This document shows, piece after piece, positions 26,070-33,935 of a DNA stretch of 64,000 nucleotides. Source of the DNA: Massilia sp. NR 4-1. GTDB lineage: Bacteria > Pseudomonadota > Gammaproteobacteria > Burkholderiales > Burkholderiaceae_D. The position numbers were made by a program, and so were the translations under genes. The notes beneath the pieces are model-generated. The model searched no databases, had not been told where the DNA came from, and saw only the letters and a program-made list of their open reading frames with translations. The stretch is from positions 1,798,001-1,862,000 of the forward strand of contig NZ_CP012201.1 of assembly GCF_001191005.1 (NCBI RefSeq), in the 5' to 3' direction. Each line of letters opens with the position of its first letter. The first letter of the stretch is position 1.

Positions 26070-26987
26070 CTATCCTTTATCACTTGAGCCAGGTAGTGGC
26101 GATATGATTTCACCAATAGCTAACCTCAAATCTTCGACGCAACGTTGAACGAAGCTCGCGTCGGTGTCGGCAGCATTCCTGCGCTTTTCGAATTTAAGCG
26201 GCATCGTGTCACTGTCGTAAACTTCCCGTGCACCGCCACCATGCTCAGCCTTGGTAAAGTATGACAGTTTGGTCCGGCCAAACTTAATTCCCCCCTTAAT
26301 CAGATCCAACATGAACGATGGAAGTTCGTTAGAAATTTTTCCATCTACACCAGGAGATCCAGAAAGCTTCAGTTTTTGAATCCGCGCTCGTTTAAGCTCT
26401 TCAAGAGAATTCTCCGCTACCCCATTTGGAAACGTAAGCTCGACTTCAATGTGAGAAAATGCAGCGGCAGAGCTTAAAACTCCCTCGAGCGACTTTCTGT
26501 CAGCTATGAGCAGGATATGCAAATCATGCTCGGGGAAAAGCTGCTTAGCTAACGGTGTCAGATAGTCATTAAGGATTGGGATAAAATCTGCGTTCACAGG
26601 AAGTGATGCCCCTGCTTCTTCGACCGCCAAGAAGTGATCTCTGCAGTCAAAGATGAAAAGCATATGGGAAAGGGATGCAACGCCGGTTTCACGAGCCCCT
26701 TCCTTAAACAAAGCCTTCATCGTATTCAAATCATCGACTTGATCAGTGCGTTTGTAGCGTATGAACTTTCCCCATACATAACCTGAGGCGCTGTGAAATT
26801 CATGTGGTCCAAAATGGGAATCACGCCCTACATCTCGATGGTAAGCCAACAGCCGCTTTTCCCTGCGGGCTGCTCCGGTCGCTTCACGGAACGCAGCAAA
26901 TAGACGCTTGTAACCTATGACCCCAACTTCATGATGTGCTGGCGTTTTTGGCAATAGCTGAATATTGTAGATGCGAAAGTTAGCCAT
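26070..26987 (-). CDS. DUF4747-like cytosolic protein
   Basis: The start at 26987 (GAAGAA upstream) gives 305 residues opening MANFRIYNIQLLPKTPAHHE. From memory this beginning, followed by VGVIGYKRLFAAF, resembles the DUF4747 family of uncharacterised proteins; I cannot verify this. The body is soluble alpha/beta, with a central hydrophobic strand (LSHMLFIFDCRDHF) and a C-terminal helical region. No catalytic motif is obvious. With its membrane partner 3 bases downstream it forms a sensor-plus-membrane-protein layout seen in several abortive-infection systems; that role is inference. Confidence 0.7.
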   Translation of the reverse strand: MANFRIYNIQLLPKTPAHHEVGVIGYKRLFAAFREATGAARREKRLLAYHRDVGRDSHFGPHEFHSASGYVWGKFIRYKRTDQVDDLNTMKALFKEGARETGVASLSHMLFIFDCRDHFLAVEEAGASLPVNADFIPILNDYLTPLAKQLFPEHDLHILLIADRKSLEGVLSSAAAFSHIEVELTFPNGVAENSLEELKRARIQKLKLSGSPGVDGKISNELPSFMLDLIKGGIKFGRTKLSYFTKAEHGGGAREVYDSDTMPLKFEKRRNAADTDASFVQRCVEDLRLAIGEIISPLPGSSDKG

Positions 26988-27479
26988 GATTTCTTCAATT
27001 AATTGCAAGATAATCATGATAACTGAAAGCGTCATTTGGCGAACCAAATTGATAAGATCAGCCCATACATGGAGGTGGCGCGTTCGCCGCCGCCATCTGC
27101 GCCTGCGAAGGTACAGCAACATTCCGCTGCGTCACGACCCAGCTGGCCAGGCGCGCTCGAGGTATAAACCTTCTCGCGCGTGTGCTCAGGAGGTACAAGG
27201 GAGGTGGCCGGCGAACTTGGCTACTAGCACATCCGCCAGCAAGCCTGAGTCGGCAAGGCTTCGCTCAATCGGACGGTTGGTGGCCGGCGCCTGCACTAAG
27301 CGTCGCAATAGGCATTGGGCAGCTTGGAACTCATACTGCGGACTAGATCGCGACTACTACAGCTCATCAGCAGTGCCTGTGCATCCGGCAGGACTCAGCA
27401 CAAATGCCCCTCCCCACCGCAAAGGCCTCTCTTTAACGACCATCACAAAGTATGTAGCTAGGACATCCCAATCCACGGC
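26988..27479. other. 492-base stretch without a convincing gene
   Basis: An arginine-rich open frame exists on the plus strand, but its composition does not look like a real protein. The promoter of the DUF4747-like gene presumably lies near 27000. Nothing else was seen. Confidence 0.5.
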
Positions 27480-27773
27480 TTACGCCAGCCCTATGTTCAC
27501 CAAGCTATCGATTTCTTTTTGTAACCTAACGATCATTTCCTGATTCCTGCGAAACGTCGACATCCCAAACGGGCATTGCCCGCTAATCATCCGCGTTCTT
27601 AGTTGCGCGATGTGCTCTTCCGAGAATCCAAATCCCTTCAGGCTCGCCTCGCCCCCAGCCTTGAGCGCATGATTTGCAAGTTGCATCAACCACTGCGCCC
27701 GCTTGATCCGCATGATTTCCCGTTGGAAGCTCTTGATTCTGCCCATTAGCTCCAGCCGCTCGCCTGTGCCCAT
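27480..27773 (-). CDS. DUF3560-like C-terminal fragment
   Basis: A 97-residue product starting at 27773 (GGGAG upstream) contains MRIKRAQWLMQLANHALK, GFGFSEEHIAQL and STFRRNQEMIVRLQKEIDSL. This pattern resembles the C-terminal part of DUF3560 proteins carried by plasmids and conjugative elements, where a helix pair is followed by a block of asparagines or arginines and a coiled coil. The usual N-terminal half is missing, so it is either a short homologue or a remnant cut at the edge of the transfer module. Confidence 0.5.
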   Translation of the reverse strand: MGTGERLELMGRIKSFQREIMRIKRAQWLMQLANHALKAGGEASLKGFGFSEEHIAQLRTRMISGQCPFGMSTFRRNQEMIVRLQKEIDSLVNIGLA

Positions 27774-28033
27774 GATCGCTCCCGTTGCTGGCGAAGGTTG
27801 CAATCGACGTCCAACGCCAGTGTAGATATTGCGCGCCCGGCCAGATATGGACGAGCAGACTCTAGAACCTCCCATGAGTTAAAAGGTAGTCAACACAGGC
27901 GGAGCCATCTTATGGCAAATCAAACAATCTTGAAGTTAATACACGCGCGCGAATAGCTGACTAACCAGCCTTCTTCCACCGCATCCACCTGATTATTGAT
28001 CGCCATCAAAAACCTGCAGGTCTGCCCCTCAAA

Positions 28034-28061
28034 ATTTCGCATCATCTCTATAATGCAAAAT
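28034..28061. promoter_or_regulatory. transfer-module palindrome, site 1
   Basis: ATTTCGCAT-N10-ATGCAAAAT, overlapping a perfect TATAAT (28049-28054), 47 bases before traM. It shares consensus and exact 10-base spacer with sites at 42090, 48962 and 55607. The remaining 334-base gap (27774-28107) shows no gene. Confidence 0.8.
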
Positions 28062-28107
28062 GTCATGCACACCACACCATCGTCATCAGCGGCGAAGCGA
28101 GGTTCCG

Positions 28108-28845
28108 ATGAACAAACCACTCGAAGCAGCGCAGCACCAGCGTTCAGCGCAAGCGGAGCCATCCGCAGCGTCCAATGCATTGCTCAAGCAAATCTTGCCC
28201 AAGCTGCACCAAACGCAGGAAGCGATCGCGCCAGCAGTGCGCATGGAAGAACAACGCCGCCGCATCCAGTTCATCGCCGGTTCATCCGTCAAGATGAACT
28301 TCATCCTTTGCGGCTTGCTCGCGCTGTCCGTGCTGCTGAATTGCTTTCTTAGCTGGAGCGCCACGCACCCGGTACGCGAATACTTCGCCACCGACAACGG
28401 CCGTATGTTTCCCCTGATCCCTATGTCACAGCCTTACCGCAAAACCGCAGACGTCATCCAGTTCGCACGCGACAACATCACGCGCTCGTTCACGCTGGAC
28501 TTTCTCAACTGGCGCCAGCAACTGGAAGAATTGCGCCCCGGCTATACGCGCGACGGCTTCCAGCAATATCTCGACAACCTGGACCGCATGGGCATCCTTG
28601 ACACAGTCAAGGACAAGCGGATGAACCTGTCCATCAGCGCCGGCACCGGCGTGCTATCGAAGGAAGGCATACAGGGCGGCGTGTTCTTCTGGCAAGTGGA
28701 ACTCCCCATCGAAGTGCGGCTGGAAGGCCAGACGCTGCGCCTGCCGCCACAGCACTTCAGGGCGATCACCCGTATCGAGCGTGTATCAACGCTCGACTCG
28801 ATCCAGGGCATCGGCATCGCCAGCCTGGTCACCGCCCCAATGTAG
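28108..28845 (+). CDS. traM: DotI/IcmL/TraM inner-membrane component of I-type T4SS
   Basis: The start at 28108 has GAGG 6 bases upstream. The 245-residue protein has an N-terminal cytoplasmic segment, one membrane helix (FILCGLLALSVLLNCFLSW, about residues 66-84) and a periplasmic domain with the family signature YFATDNGRMFPLIPMSQPY and LDFLNWRQQLEE. DotI-family proteins form part of the inner-membrane complex of Dot/Icm and IncI systems. It is the first gene of an eleven-gene tra operon in the IncI order. Confidence 0.93.
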   Translation: MNKPLEAAQHQRSAQAEPSAASNALLKQILPKLHQTQEAIAPAVRMEEQRRRIQFIAGSSVKMNFILCGLLALSVLLNCFLSWSATHPVREYFATDNGRMFPLIPMSQPYRKTADVIQFARDNITRSFTLDFLNWRQQLEELRPGYTRDGFQQYLDNLDRMGILDTVKDKRMNLSISAGTGVLSKEGIQGGVFFWQVELPIEVRLEGQTLRLPPQHFRAITRIERVSTLDSIQGIGIASLVTAPM

Positions 28846-28856
28846 GAGGTAGGAAA

Positions 28857-29987
28857 ATGAACAAGCTGCCTGTTTGCATTTCGCTGGCCATCATCAGCAC
28901 GTTCACCGGCGCCCAGGCTCCCCAACCCGGGTCTAATCCAGCAAATGGAACTTCAGCGCCGCCTGCGATACGACAACCATCCAACTCCAGCACACCGCAA
29001 TGGGTGCGGGCGCGGGATGACTTCCCTGCTCCACCGACTTCAGCGCCATCGCAGGCACTCGCTATGGGCGAAGCCCCGGCTCCAACCCAAAACACCGCCT
29101 ATGGTCCCGCAGCGAAGGCACCACCACAGCCATCAGCAACACCACCCGACCAGAACGGCGTCGCCCCGCTGCCACCGTTGGTCCCGCCGTCCGGTGGACA
29201 GCTCGATTTCAATACCGCGAAAGCCGCCATTGCCCCTTTTACACCGGACGAAATCATCAAATTGCGACGCACTCTGGACGACACGCGCAAGGCCAAGGCA
29301 TATCGTCCGGTCCGCACAGTGCCCAGGATCAGCAGCATCACGGTAGATTTATCTCCCGGCGCGGCGCTGCCGATTGCGCGCATGCTGCCCGGCGAAATGG
29401 CGACACTGGTGTTCACGGACATGGCCGGGAATGCTTGGCCACTGGCTGCAGCTCCGCGCGTTTCCGACGCCCGTTCATTTGAGGTTGAGTGGCTGCAAGA
29501 TACCGCATCCGTCGTGATTTCTTCCCGCAGCTCATATGAGGATGGCAATCTGGTCGTGATGTTGCGCAGCCATGCGACACCTGTAATGGTCAAGCTGGTG
29601 ACGGGCGAACCGGATTCGGTGGGCAAAAACCGCATCGTCGATTACCGCTTGGACCTGCGCATTCCCGGCCACGCACCAGGCGCGCCCCGGCCAATTAACG
29701 GGACGGAAAAAATCGCGCTAAACGACGACGCCATGCAGGGGTTCTTGGATGGGATTCCCCCAAAGAACGCGATCGCCATTGCACTGCACGGTGACGTGCC
29801 ATCCCGTACACAGGTTTGGCAATTCGCCGGCGCCCTGTACCTGCGCACCAGGGCCAATATCCGTTCCGCGTTCGATCAAACTATGGCGTCGAGCGATGGC
29901 ACCCGCGTCTACCGGTTGCCGCCAACACCCTACATTGCACTGTCGGATGGCGATCGTTCCGTCATCGTCGAGCTGGACATCAACTAG
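28857..29987 (+). CDS. traN: DotH/IcmK/TraN outer-membrane core component
   Basis: The 376-residue protein has an N-terminal signal (CISLAIISTFTGAQA), a proline-rich spacer to residue 100 and a C-terminal secretin-N/VirB9-like domain with LPGEMATLVFTDMAGNAWP and EDGNLVVMLRSHATPV. DotH is part of the core outer-membrane complex with DotC, DotD and DotG. It starts 11 bases after traM with an AGGAGG-type site, and traO follows 8 bases downstream. Confidence 0.93.
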   Translation: MNKLPVCISLAIISTFTGAQAPQPGSNPANGTSAPPAIRQPSNSSTPQWVRARDDFPAPPTSAPSQALAMGEAPAPTQNTAYGPAAKAPPQPSATPPDQNGVAPLPPLVPPSGGQLDFNTAKAAIAPFTPDEIIKLRRTLDDTRKAKAYRPVRTVPRISSITVDLSPGAALPIARMLPGEMATLVFTDMAGNAWPLAAAPRVSDARSFEVEWLQDTASVVISSRSSYEDGNLVVMLRSHATPVMVKLVTGEPDSVGKNRIVDYRLDLRIPGHAPGAPRPINGTEKIALNDDAMQGFLDGIPPKNAIAIALHGDVPSRTQVWQFAGALYLRTRANIRSAFDQTMASSDGTRVYRLPPTPYIALSDGDRSVIVELDIN

Positions 29988-29995
29988 GAGCAGCC

Positions 29996-31225
29996 ATGAG
30001 CATATTCCAGGCAGACGTTGGCCGGCAGCTCAAGATCGTAGTGGCGGCTTGTCTTGGTACCGTTCTTGGCTTGGGATACCTTACCTATAGCTATATGCAC
30101 GCGTCCGGAAAGCACCCGACAGACGTTAGTCCCATTCAGGTTGGACACGGAGCGAACGCTGAAGAAAGTGAACACTACAGCGACGTCCTGCATCGCTACA
30201 ATACGGTCAACGCTGCATCCGCCATCGACACAGGAAGCACCTATCTATCGGCGATGTCGTCGCGTGCGCAACAGGTTCCGCCAGGACCAGAACACACAAA
30301 GCCAGCACCGCAAGAATCACCGCAAACGCAGCCACCACCTCCTCCTTCCACACCGATGCCATCGGCCACCGTCGCACCCGCGGTCGATTCCCGCCAGGTC
30401 GAGCATATTGGCGAGCAAGTTCTTGCTTTTGTCGGTGAATGGACGCCGGTTGCCCACTCGGCCGCTCGACAAAGCGACATGCCCCAACCCGACGCCACCA
30501 CACGCCCTGCCAGCACGCCAGGAGTGGAATCCAAGGCGCGGCAAAAGCTGGTCCCGGCATTTGCGCTTGTTCCCGCCCAACTGGGCACCGAGCTGGATAC
30601 CGACGAGAACTCCTGGGTCTCCGCACGAGTACCCATCGGTGAATACGAAGGGGCGGTCGTTCACGCTCAAGGTTACAAACGCAACAACAACGCTGTCGAT
30701 ATCACGTTCATCTTCATGGTGTGGAACGGCCACACTTACCGCATCAATGCCAAAGCGGTCGACAAGAACACCATGCGTACCAGTCTCTCAGGTGAGGTCA
30801 ATAACCGCTATGATTCCCGGATTCTGTTACCCGGAATCGCAAACGGTTTAAGCAAAGCTGGCCAATTGTTCGAACAGGCGGACACGCAAACAATCATGAC
30901 GCCCTTCGGCGGTGTCATTCAGTCCCGCAATGGACCGCCAAGCTCGCGTGCAATAAAAGGCACCATCATCGGCGGCATGGCTGCGGAGGCCGGCCAGGTT
31001 TTGCGTAGCGACGCCGCTCAACTGCCTCCGAAGCAAGTGTTGGTCACCCGTGGCGAAACCATTGGAATCAGGTTCCTCGAATCGGTGTACCTGGCGGATG
31101 ACGTTGATCTGAAATCCAATGAGCAAAGTAGTGGCCCCTCCGATTCCGAAGGAAGCACGACAAGCAAGACCCGGCCGGCCACTCAAGACGATGCATCCAA
31201 TAGCACGCCATCCGGCCACAACTGA
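29996..31225 (+). CDS. traO: DotG/IcmE/TraO (VirB10-like) core component
   Basis: The start at 29996 follows GGAGCAGCC; a longer frame exists inside traN but lacks support. The 409-residue protein has one membrane helix near residues 13-33, a proline-rich periplasmic stretch (QPPPPPSTPMP), and a C-terminal VirB10/TrbI-like domain from about 180 (LGTELDTDENSWVSARVPIG, then AVDITFIFMVWNG). Legionella DotG is longer because of pentapeptide-like repeats; here, as in IncI TraO, they are absent. It spans both membranes as the channel backbone. Confidence 0.93.
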   Translation: MSIFQADVGRQLKIVVAACLGTVLGLGYLTYSYMHASGKHPTDVSPIQVGHGANAEESEHYSDVLHRYNTVNAASAIDTGSTYLSAMSSRAQQVPPGPEHTKPAPQESPQTQPPPPPSTPMPSATVAPAVDSRQVEHIGEQVLAFVGEWTPVAHSAARQSDMPQPDATTRPASTPGVESKARQKLVPAFALVPAQLGTELDTDENSWVSARVPIGEYEGAVVHAQGYKRNNNAVDITFIFMVWNGHTYRINAKAVDKNTMRTSLSGEVNNRYDSRILLPGIANGLSKAGQLFEQADTQTIMTPFGGVIQSRNGPPSSRAIKGTIIGGMAAEAGQVLRSDAAQLPPKQVLVTRGETIGIRFLESVYLADDVDLKSNEQSSGPSDSEGSTTSKTRPATQDDASNSTPSGHN

Positions 31226-31245
31226 AAAGACTATCGGTGGAAAAC

Positions 31246-32019
31246 ATGGAACAGCACACCGCACAAAGCGATCCTCCCGGCCAGGCCGATATTTTCGACA
31301 TGGAAGGGCACCATAAAGCCCAGTACGGCCAGAGCCAGTTGCCGCCATTGGACAGCGAGGCGTCTACGGGTCACAAGCCTGGTATCAGGGTAGCATTGGT
31401 CGACCTCTTCCTGAAGCTGTCACCTCTGCATCTGGCGATGATCACAGCGGTGATCATTTGCATCGGCCTCGGTTGGTCAAAACTGACGGCGCATGGTCCA
31501 ACAAAACCCGGCGCCGATAGCCAGCTACTGTCCACCGATGCACAGCAACTGGCTGCACCACCGGTAACAGAAACTCTATCAGCCGCCCCACCACGTTCGG
31601 AGCAAGCGAGTACGCATCAGGGCCAAGTGCAACAACCCGCTGCGCCTGCGGGCGAGTCGGAGCGCGCCATCATTCGCGCCGCACTGGAAGACTTGAATGC
31701 AAGGGTAAGCCGGCTGGAGGCTGAGGCCAGCCACACCAGCGCAAGCGCGGCTACGCTGGCGAACCAGCCGGCCAAGGCCGAACCACAACGGATTGCAAAG
31801 GCTCAAGCAACAAAGAAAACATATTCCATTGCGCGCTCAGATGTCTTGCCAGTGCTGGCAGGCTATTCACTCAACACGATCTACCAGAACCAGGCGTGGA
31901 TAGAGCACGATGGCGCCACCTATGCCGTGCAGGTCGGCGACAAGATAGGTGCTCTTGCTATCACCGGCATCGATCCGCGCGCACGCCGCGTGGTCACGCC
32001 GAACGGCCAGATTCGTTAG
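31246..32019 (+). CDS. traP: TraP-like conjugal transfer protein (DotF/IcmG position)
   Basis: The ATG at 31246 (GGTGGA upstream) gives 257 residues; an alternative GTG is 9 bases earlier. There is a single membrane helix around residues 63-82 (LAMITAVIICIGLGWSKL), a linker with coiled-coil potential (LEDLNARVSRLEAE), and a periplasmic C-terminal domain (VLAGYSLNTIYQNQAWIEH) that resembles PilP-type domains. Assignment to TraP rests on this topology and on its place between traO and traQ. Confidence 0.75.
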   Translation: MEQHTAQSDPPGQADIFDMEGHHKAQYGQSQLPPLDSEASTGHKPGIRVALVDLFLKLSPLHLAMITAVIICIGLGWSKLTAHGPTKPGADSQLLSTDAQQLAAPPVTETLSAAPPRSEQASTHQGQVQQPAAPAGESERAIIRAALEDLNARVSRLEAEASHTSASAATLANQPAKAEPQRIAKAQATKKTYSIARSDVLPVLAGYSLNTIYQNQAWIEHDGATYAVQVGDKIGALAITGIDPRARRVVTPNGQIR

Positions 32020-32028
32020 GAGGGGAAC

Positions 32029-32562
32029 ATGGACATCGCAACGATGGTCATCACTTTTGCCAAAGACCTTACGGAAGTTCTTTGGCTAATGCTTTGGGCA
32101 TTGGGCATGTTGGTCGGTACACTCTACTGCGGCAACGCATTGTTGCGCATGGCGCGCGCCTCGCGCCTGCCAGGACAGTCGCCTGTCACGCTTGGGGAAA
32201 TCATGCCCATCATGATCATCGGCGGCTTGATGTACAACCTTAGTGCATGCATCGACGCGACCTGGAATTCCATGGGAGCTGGCGTCGTATCCTACGGCCC
32301 GATTACCTATGCCACCAGCAAAGACTTCGGCAAGTTTGCCGACGCCATCAACGCCGTACTGACCATCGCCAGCATCGCCGGCGGCTGCTACTTCTTCAAA
32401 GGTGTGGTGCTGCTCAAACGCGCCACAGCAGACGGGCAATCGTCCAACGGATCGGAAGATTTCGTCTGGCGCGCCATCACCCACATGATCGGCGGTGCAC
32501 TTCTGGTTCAGGTTGCAGACACCATCGAGCGCTTCCGCCAGTCTCTTCACCTTTATTGGTAA
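32029..32562 (+). CDS. traQ: TraQ-like (IcmC/DotE-type) membrane protein
   Basis: The 177-residue integral membrane protein has three to four hydrophobic segments (LWALGMLVGTLYCGNALL, IMPIMIIGGLMYNL, VLTIASIAGGCYFFKGVVLL). The C-terminal sequence AITHMIGGALLVQVADTIER recurs in IcmC/IcmD-type proteins of I-type systems. A strong AGGAGGGG site precedes it. Role in the inner-membrane assembly is by homology. Confidence 0.8.
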   Translation: MDIATMVITFAKDLTEVLWLMLWALGMLVGTLYCGNALLRMARASRLPGQSPVTLGEIMPIMIIGGLMYNLSACIDATWNSMGAGVVSYGPITYATSKDFGKFADAINAVLTIASIAGGCYFFKGVVLLKRATADGQSSNGSEDFVWRAITHMIGGALLVQVADTIERFRQSLHLYW

Positions 32563-32598
32563 CCGCAGAGGAGGACTTCACTCAACAACATGCATATG

Positions 32599-32634
32599 GC
32601 CGTGTACAGCACCAAAACAGGCGCCGTACACGGC
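32599..32634. repeat. stem-loop in the traQ-traR gap
   Basis: GCCGTGTAC (32599-32607) and GTACACGGC (32626-32634) form a perfect 9-bp stem around an 18-base loop, 21 bases before the traR start and without a U-tract. It may protect or expose the traR message rather than terminate it. Confidence 0.6.
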
Positions 32635-32655
32635 GGTTCTTGACAGGAGATAACC

Positions 32656-33126
32656 ATGAAATATCCAGACGTTTTCGGTGCTTTCGACAACGCGTGCCGC
32701 CGCCTCCATATCCGCCTGCTGACGGCACAGCAGAAAATTGCCGGTAGCCCTCAGCAACAAAGCCTGATGCGTATCAGCGCCGTGCTCACCTTCGGCGGCC
32801 TGGCGTTCTCGGGTTCCGCGCACGCGGCACCATCCGCAGGCCTTGCTTCGCTGGTCAATACATTCAAGGACCAGGTAGCGTCCGTGAAAACTGACCTGGG
32901 TGTCATCTTTGCCGGCCTTGGATTCGGTGGGGCCGGCTATGGCGGCATCAACTGGATCAAGAAAGGCCGCGAAGGTGAGCACAGCCAAGTCAAAGCATCG
33001 CAAATCTTTATTCCCATTCTGGCAGGCGCAGCCCTTGGCTCGATGGGATTCGTCATGTTGACTGCCGGCGAAACGGCGGGCATTGCTAAGAGCACGCACG
33101 GCGGCGTACCAGGCTCTGGCGGCTAA
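32656..33126 (+). CDS. traR: TraR-like (IcmD/DotP-type) membrane protein
   Basis: The 156-residue protein has an unusual hydrophilic leader of about 38 residues before a signal-like helix (RISAVLTFGGLAFSGSAHA) and two further hydrophobic, glycine-rich helices (VIFAGLGFGGAGYGGI and IFIPILAGAALGSMGFVML). This small glycine-rich pattern matches IcmD/TraR and is pilin-like in character. It has an AGGAG site 6 bases upstream. Confidence 0.78.
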   Translation: MKYPDVFGAFDNACRRLHIRLLTAQQKIAGSPQQQSLMRISAVLTFGGLAFSGSAHAAPSAGLASLVNTFKDQVASVKTDLGVIFAGLGFGGAGYGGINWIKKGREGEHSQVKASQIFIPILAGAALGSMGFVMLTAGETAGIAKSTHGGVPGSGG

Positions 33127-33145
33127 CGCTTGCAGGGAAAGCAAC

Positions 33146-33181
33146 AATAGGAGCAGCAATAGGAGCAGCAATAGGAGCAGC
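33146..33181. repeat. three tandem 12-bp repeats carrying the ribosome site
   Basis: AATAGGAGCAGC is repeated perfectly three times (33146-33157, 33158-33169, 33170-33181) just before the traT ATG at 33185. Each copy holds a TAGGAG Shine-Dalgarno sequence. Copy number could vary by slippage. Confidence 0.9.
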
Positions 33182-33184
33182 ATC

Positions 33185-33913
33185 ATGGACCGAACGCAAG
33201 ACAAACACCAGCAATGGACTGATGCGCCGGATGCCCACGGGATTGTAGGGGACGACAGCTGCTTCTGGCCCTGCCCCTTGCTGCTTTCCACAGCCAGCAA
33301 AGTATGGCGGAAGCACGCCAGCACACATCCTGGCCGGGAATGCCAACATGACGCAATATTGGGGGCGCGTTCGGGCGGTGCCGATGAAGCGTGCATATTC
33401 TGCGGATTTACCTGCAGCAGGAACGAGACCCACCACCGCAACGACAACCACCAAGATGCCCGGCCGGACAATCTTGGCGCCATTTGCACCATTTGCCACC
33501 GCTGGCAACATCTTGGCGATTTGCCGTCCGGCGGCGCGTACCTGTGCTACCTGCCCGGACTATCTCCGCAGAACGCCAGCCATTTGCTACGCACACTATT
33601 CGTAGCTCTTGGCTCTGACGACACCGATGCACGCGCCGATGCCCATGCGTTACTGAATTGGATGGCATCACACCGCATCTATGTGGAGCAGGCCTGGGGC
33701 AGTTGCGAGCCAGCCGTATTTGCGTCCGCCCTGCTCCGACAATCGGCAGAAGAAAAGGAGTGGCGGGAAATCAGCTTTGGCGATCTGGCGCTGGTTGTCT
33801 CGCCAGCTTGTGTCGCCGATGCCGCCACATCGTGGCGAAACGACACCTACCGCGAATTGCCAGTCAGCGCATGGCCTCGGGTGTACCACGACATTGTCAA
33901 CGCACCACTGTGA
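33185..33913 (+). CDS. traT: IcmJ/DotN/TraT HNH-like zinc protein
   Basis: The 242-residue cytosolic protein has a Cys/His cluster around residues 70-110: ACIFCGF, ETHHRNDNHQDARPDNL and ICTICHRW. That is the degenerate HNH fold with structural zinc found in DotN/IcmJ, part of the type IV coupling complex that also contains DotL and DotM. Length and the DPDNL-like core fit. Homologues of its partners DotL and DotM are encoded at 51485 and 49424. Confidence 0.88.
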   Translation: MDRTQDKHQQWTDAPDAHGIVGDDSCFWPCPLLLSTASKVWRKHASTHPGRECQHDAILGARSGGADEACIFCGFTCSRNETHHRNDNHQDARPDNLGAICTICHRWQHLGDLPSGGAYLCYLPGLSPQNASHLLRTLFVALGSDDTDARADAHALLNWMASHRIYVEQAWGSCEPAVFASALLRQSAEEKEWREISFGDLALVVSPACVADAATSWRNDTYRELPVSAWPRVYHDIVNAPL

Positions 33914-33935
33914 ACCCCAGCTGCTGGAGATCAAG

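Noticed and set aside
26971..27543. 190-codon plus-strand frame
   Set aside because: Arg/Ser-rich, covers an apparent promoter region and overlaps two minus-strand genes at its ends. No family resemblance.
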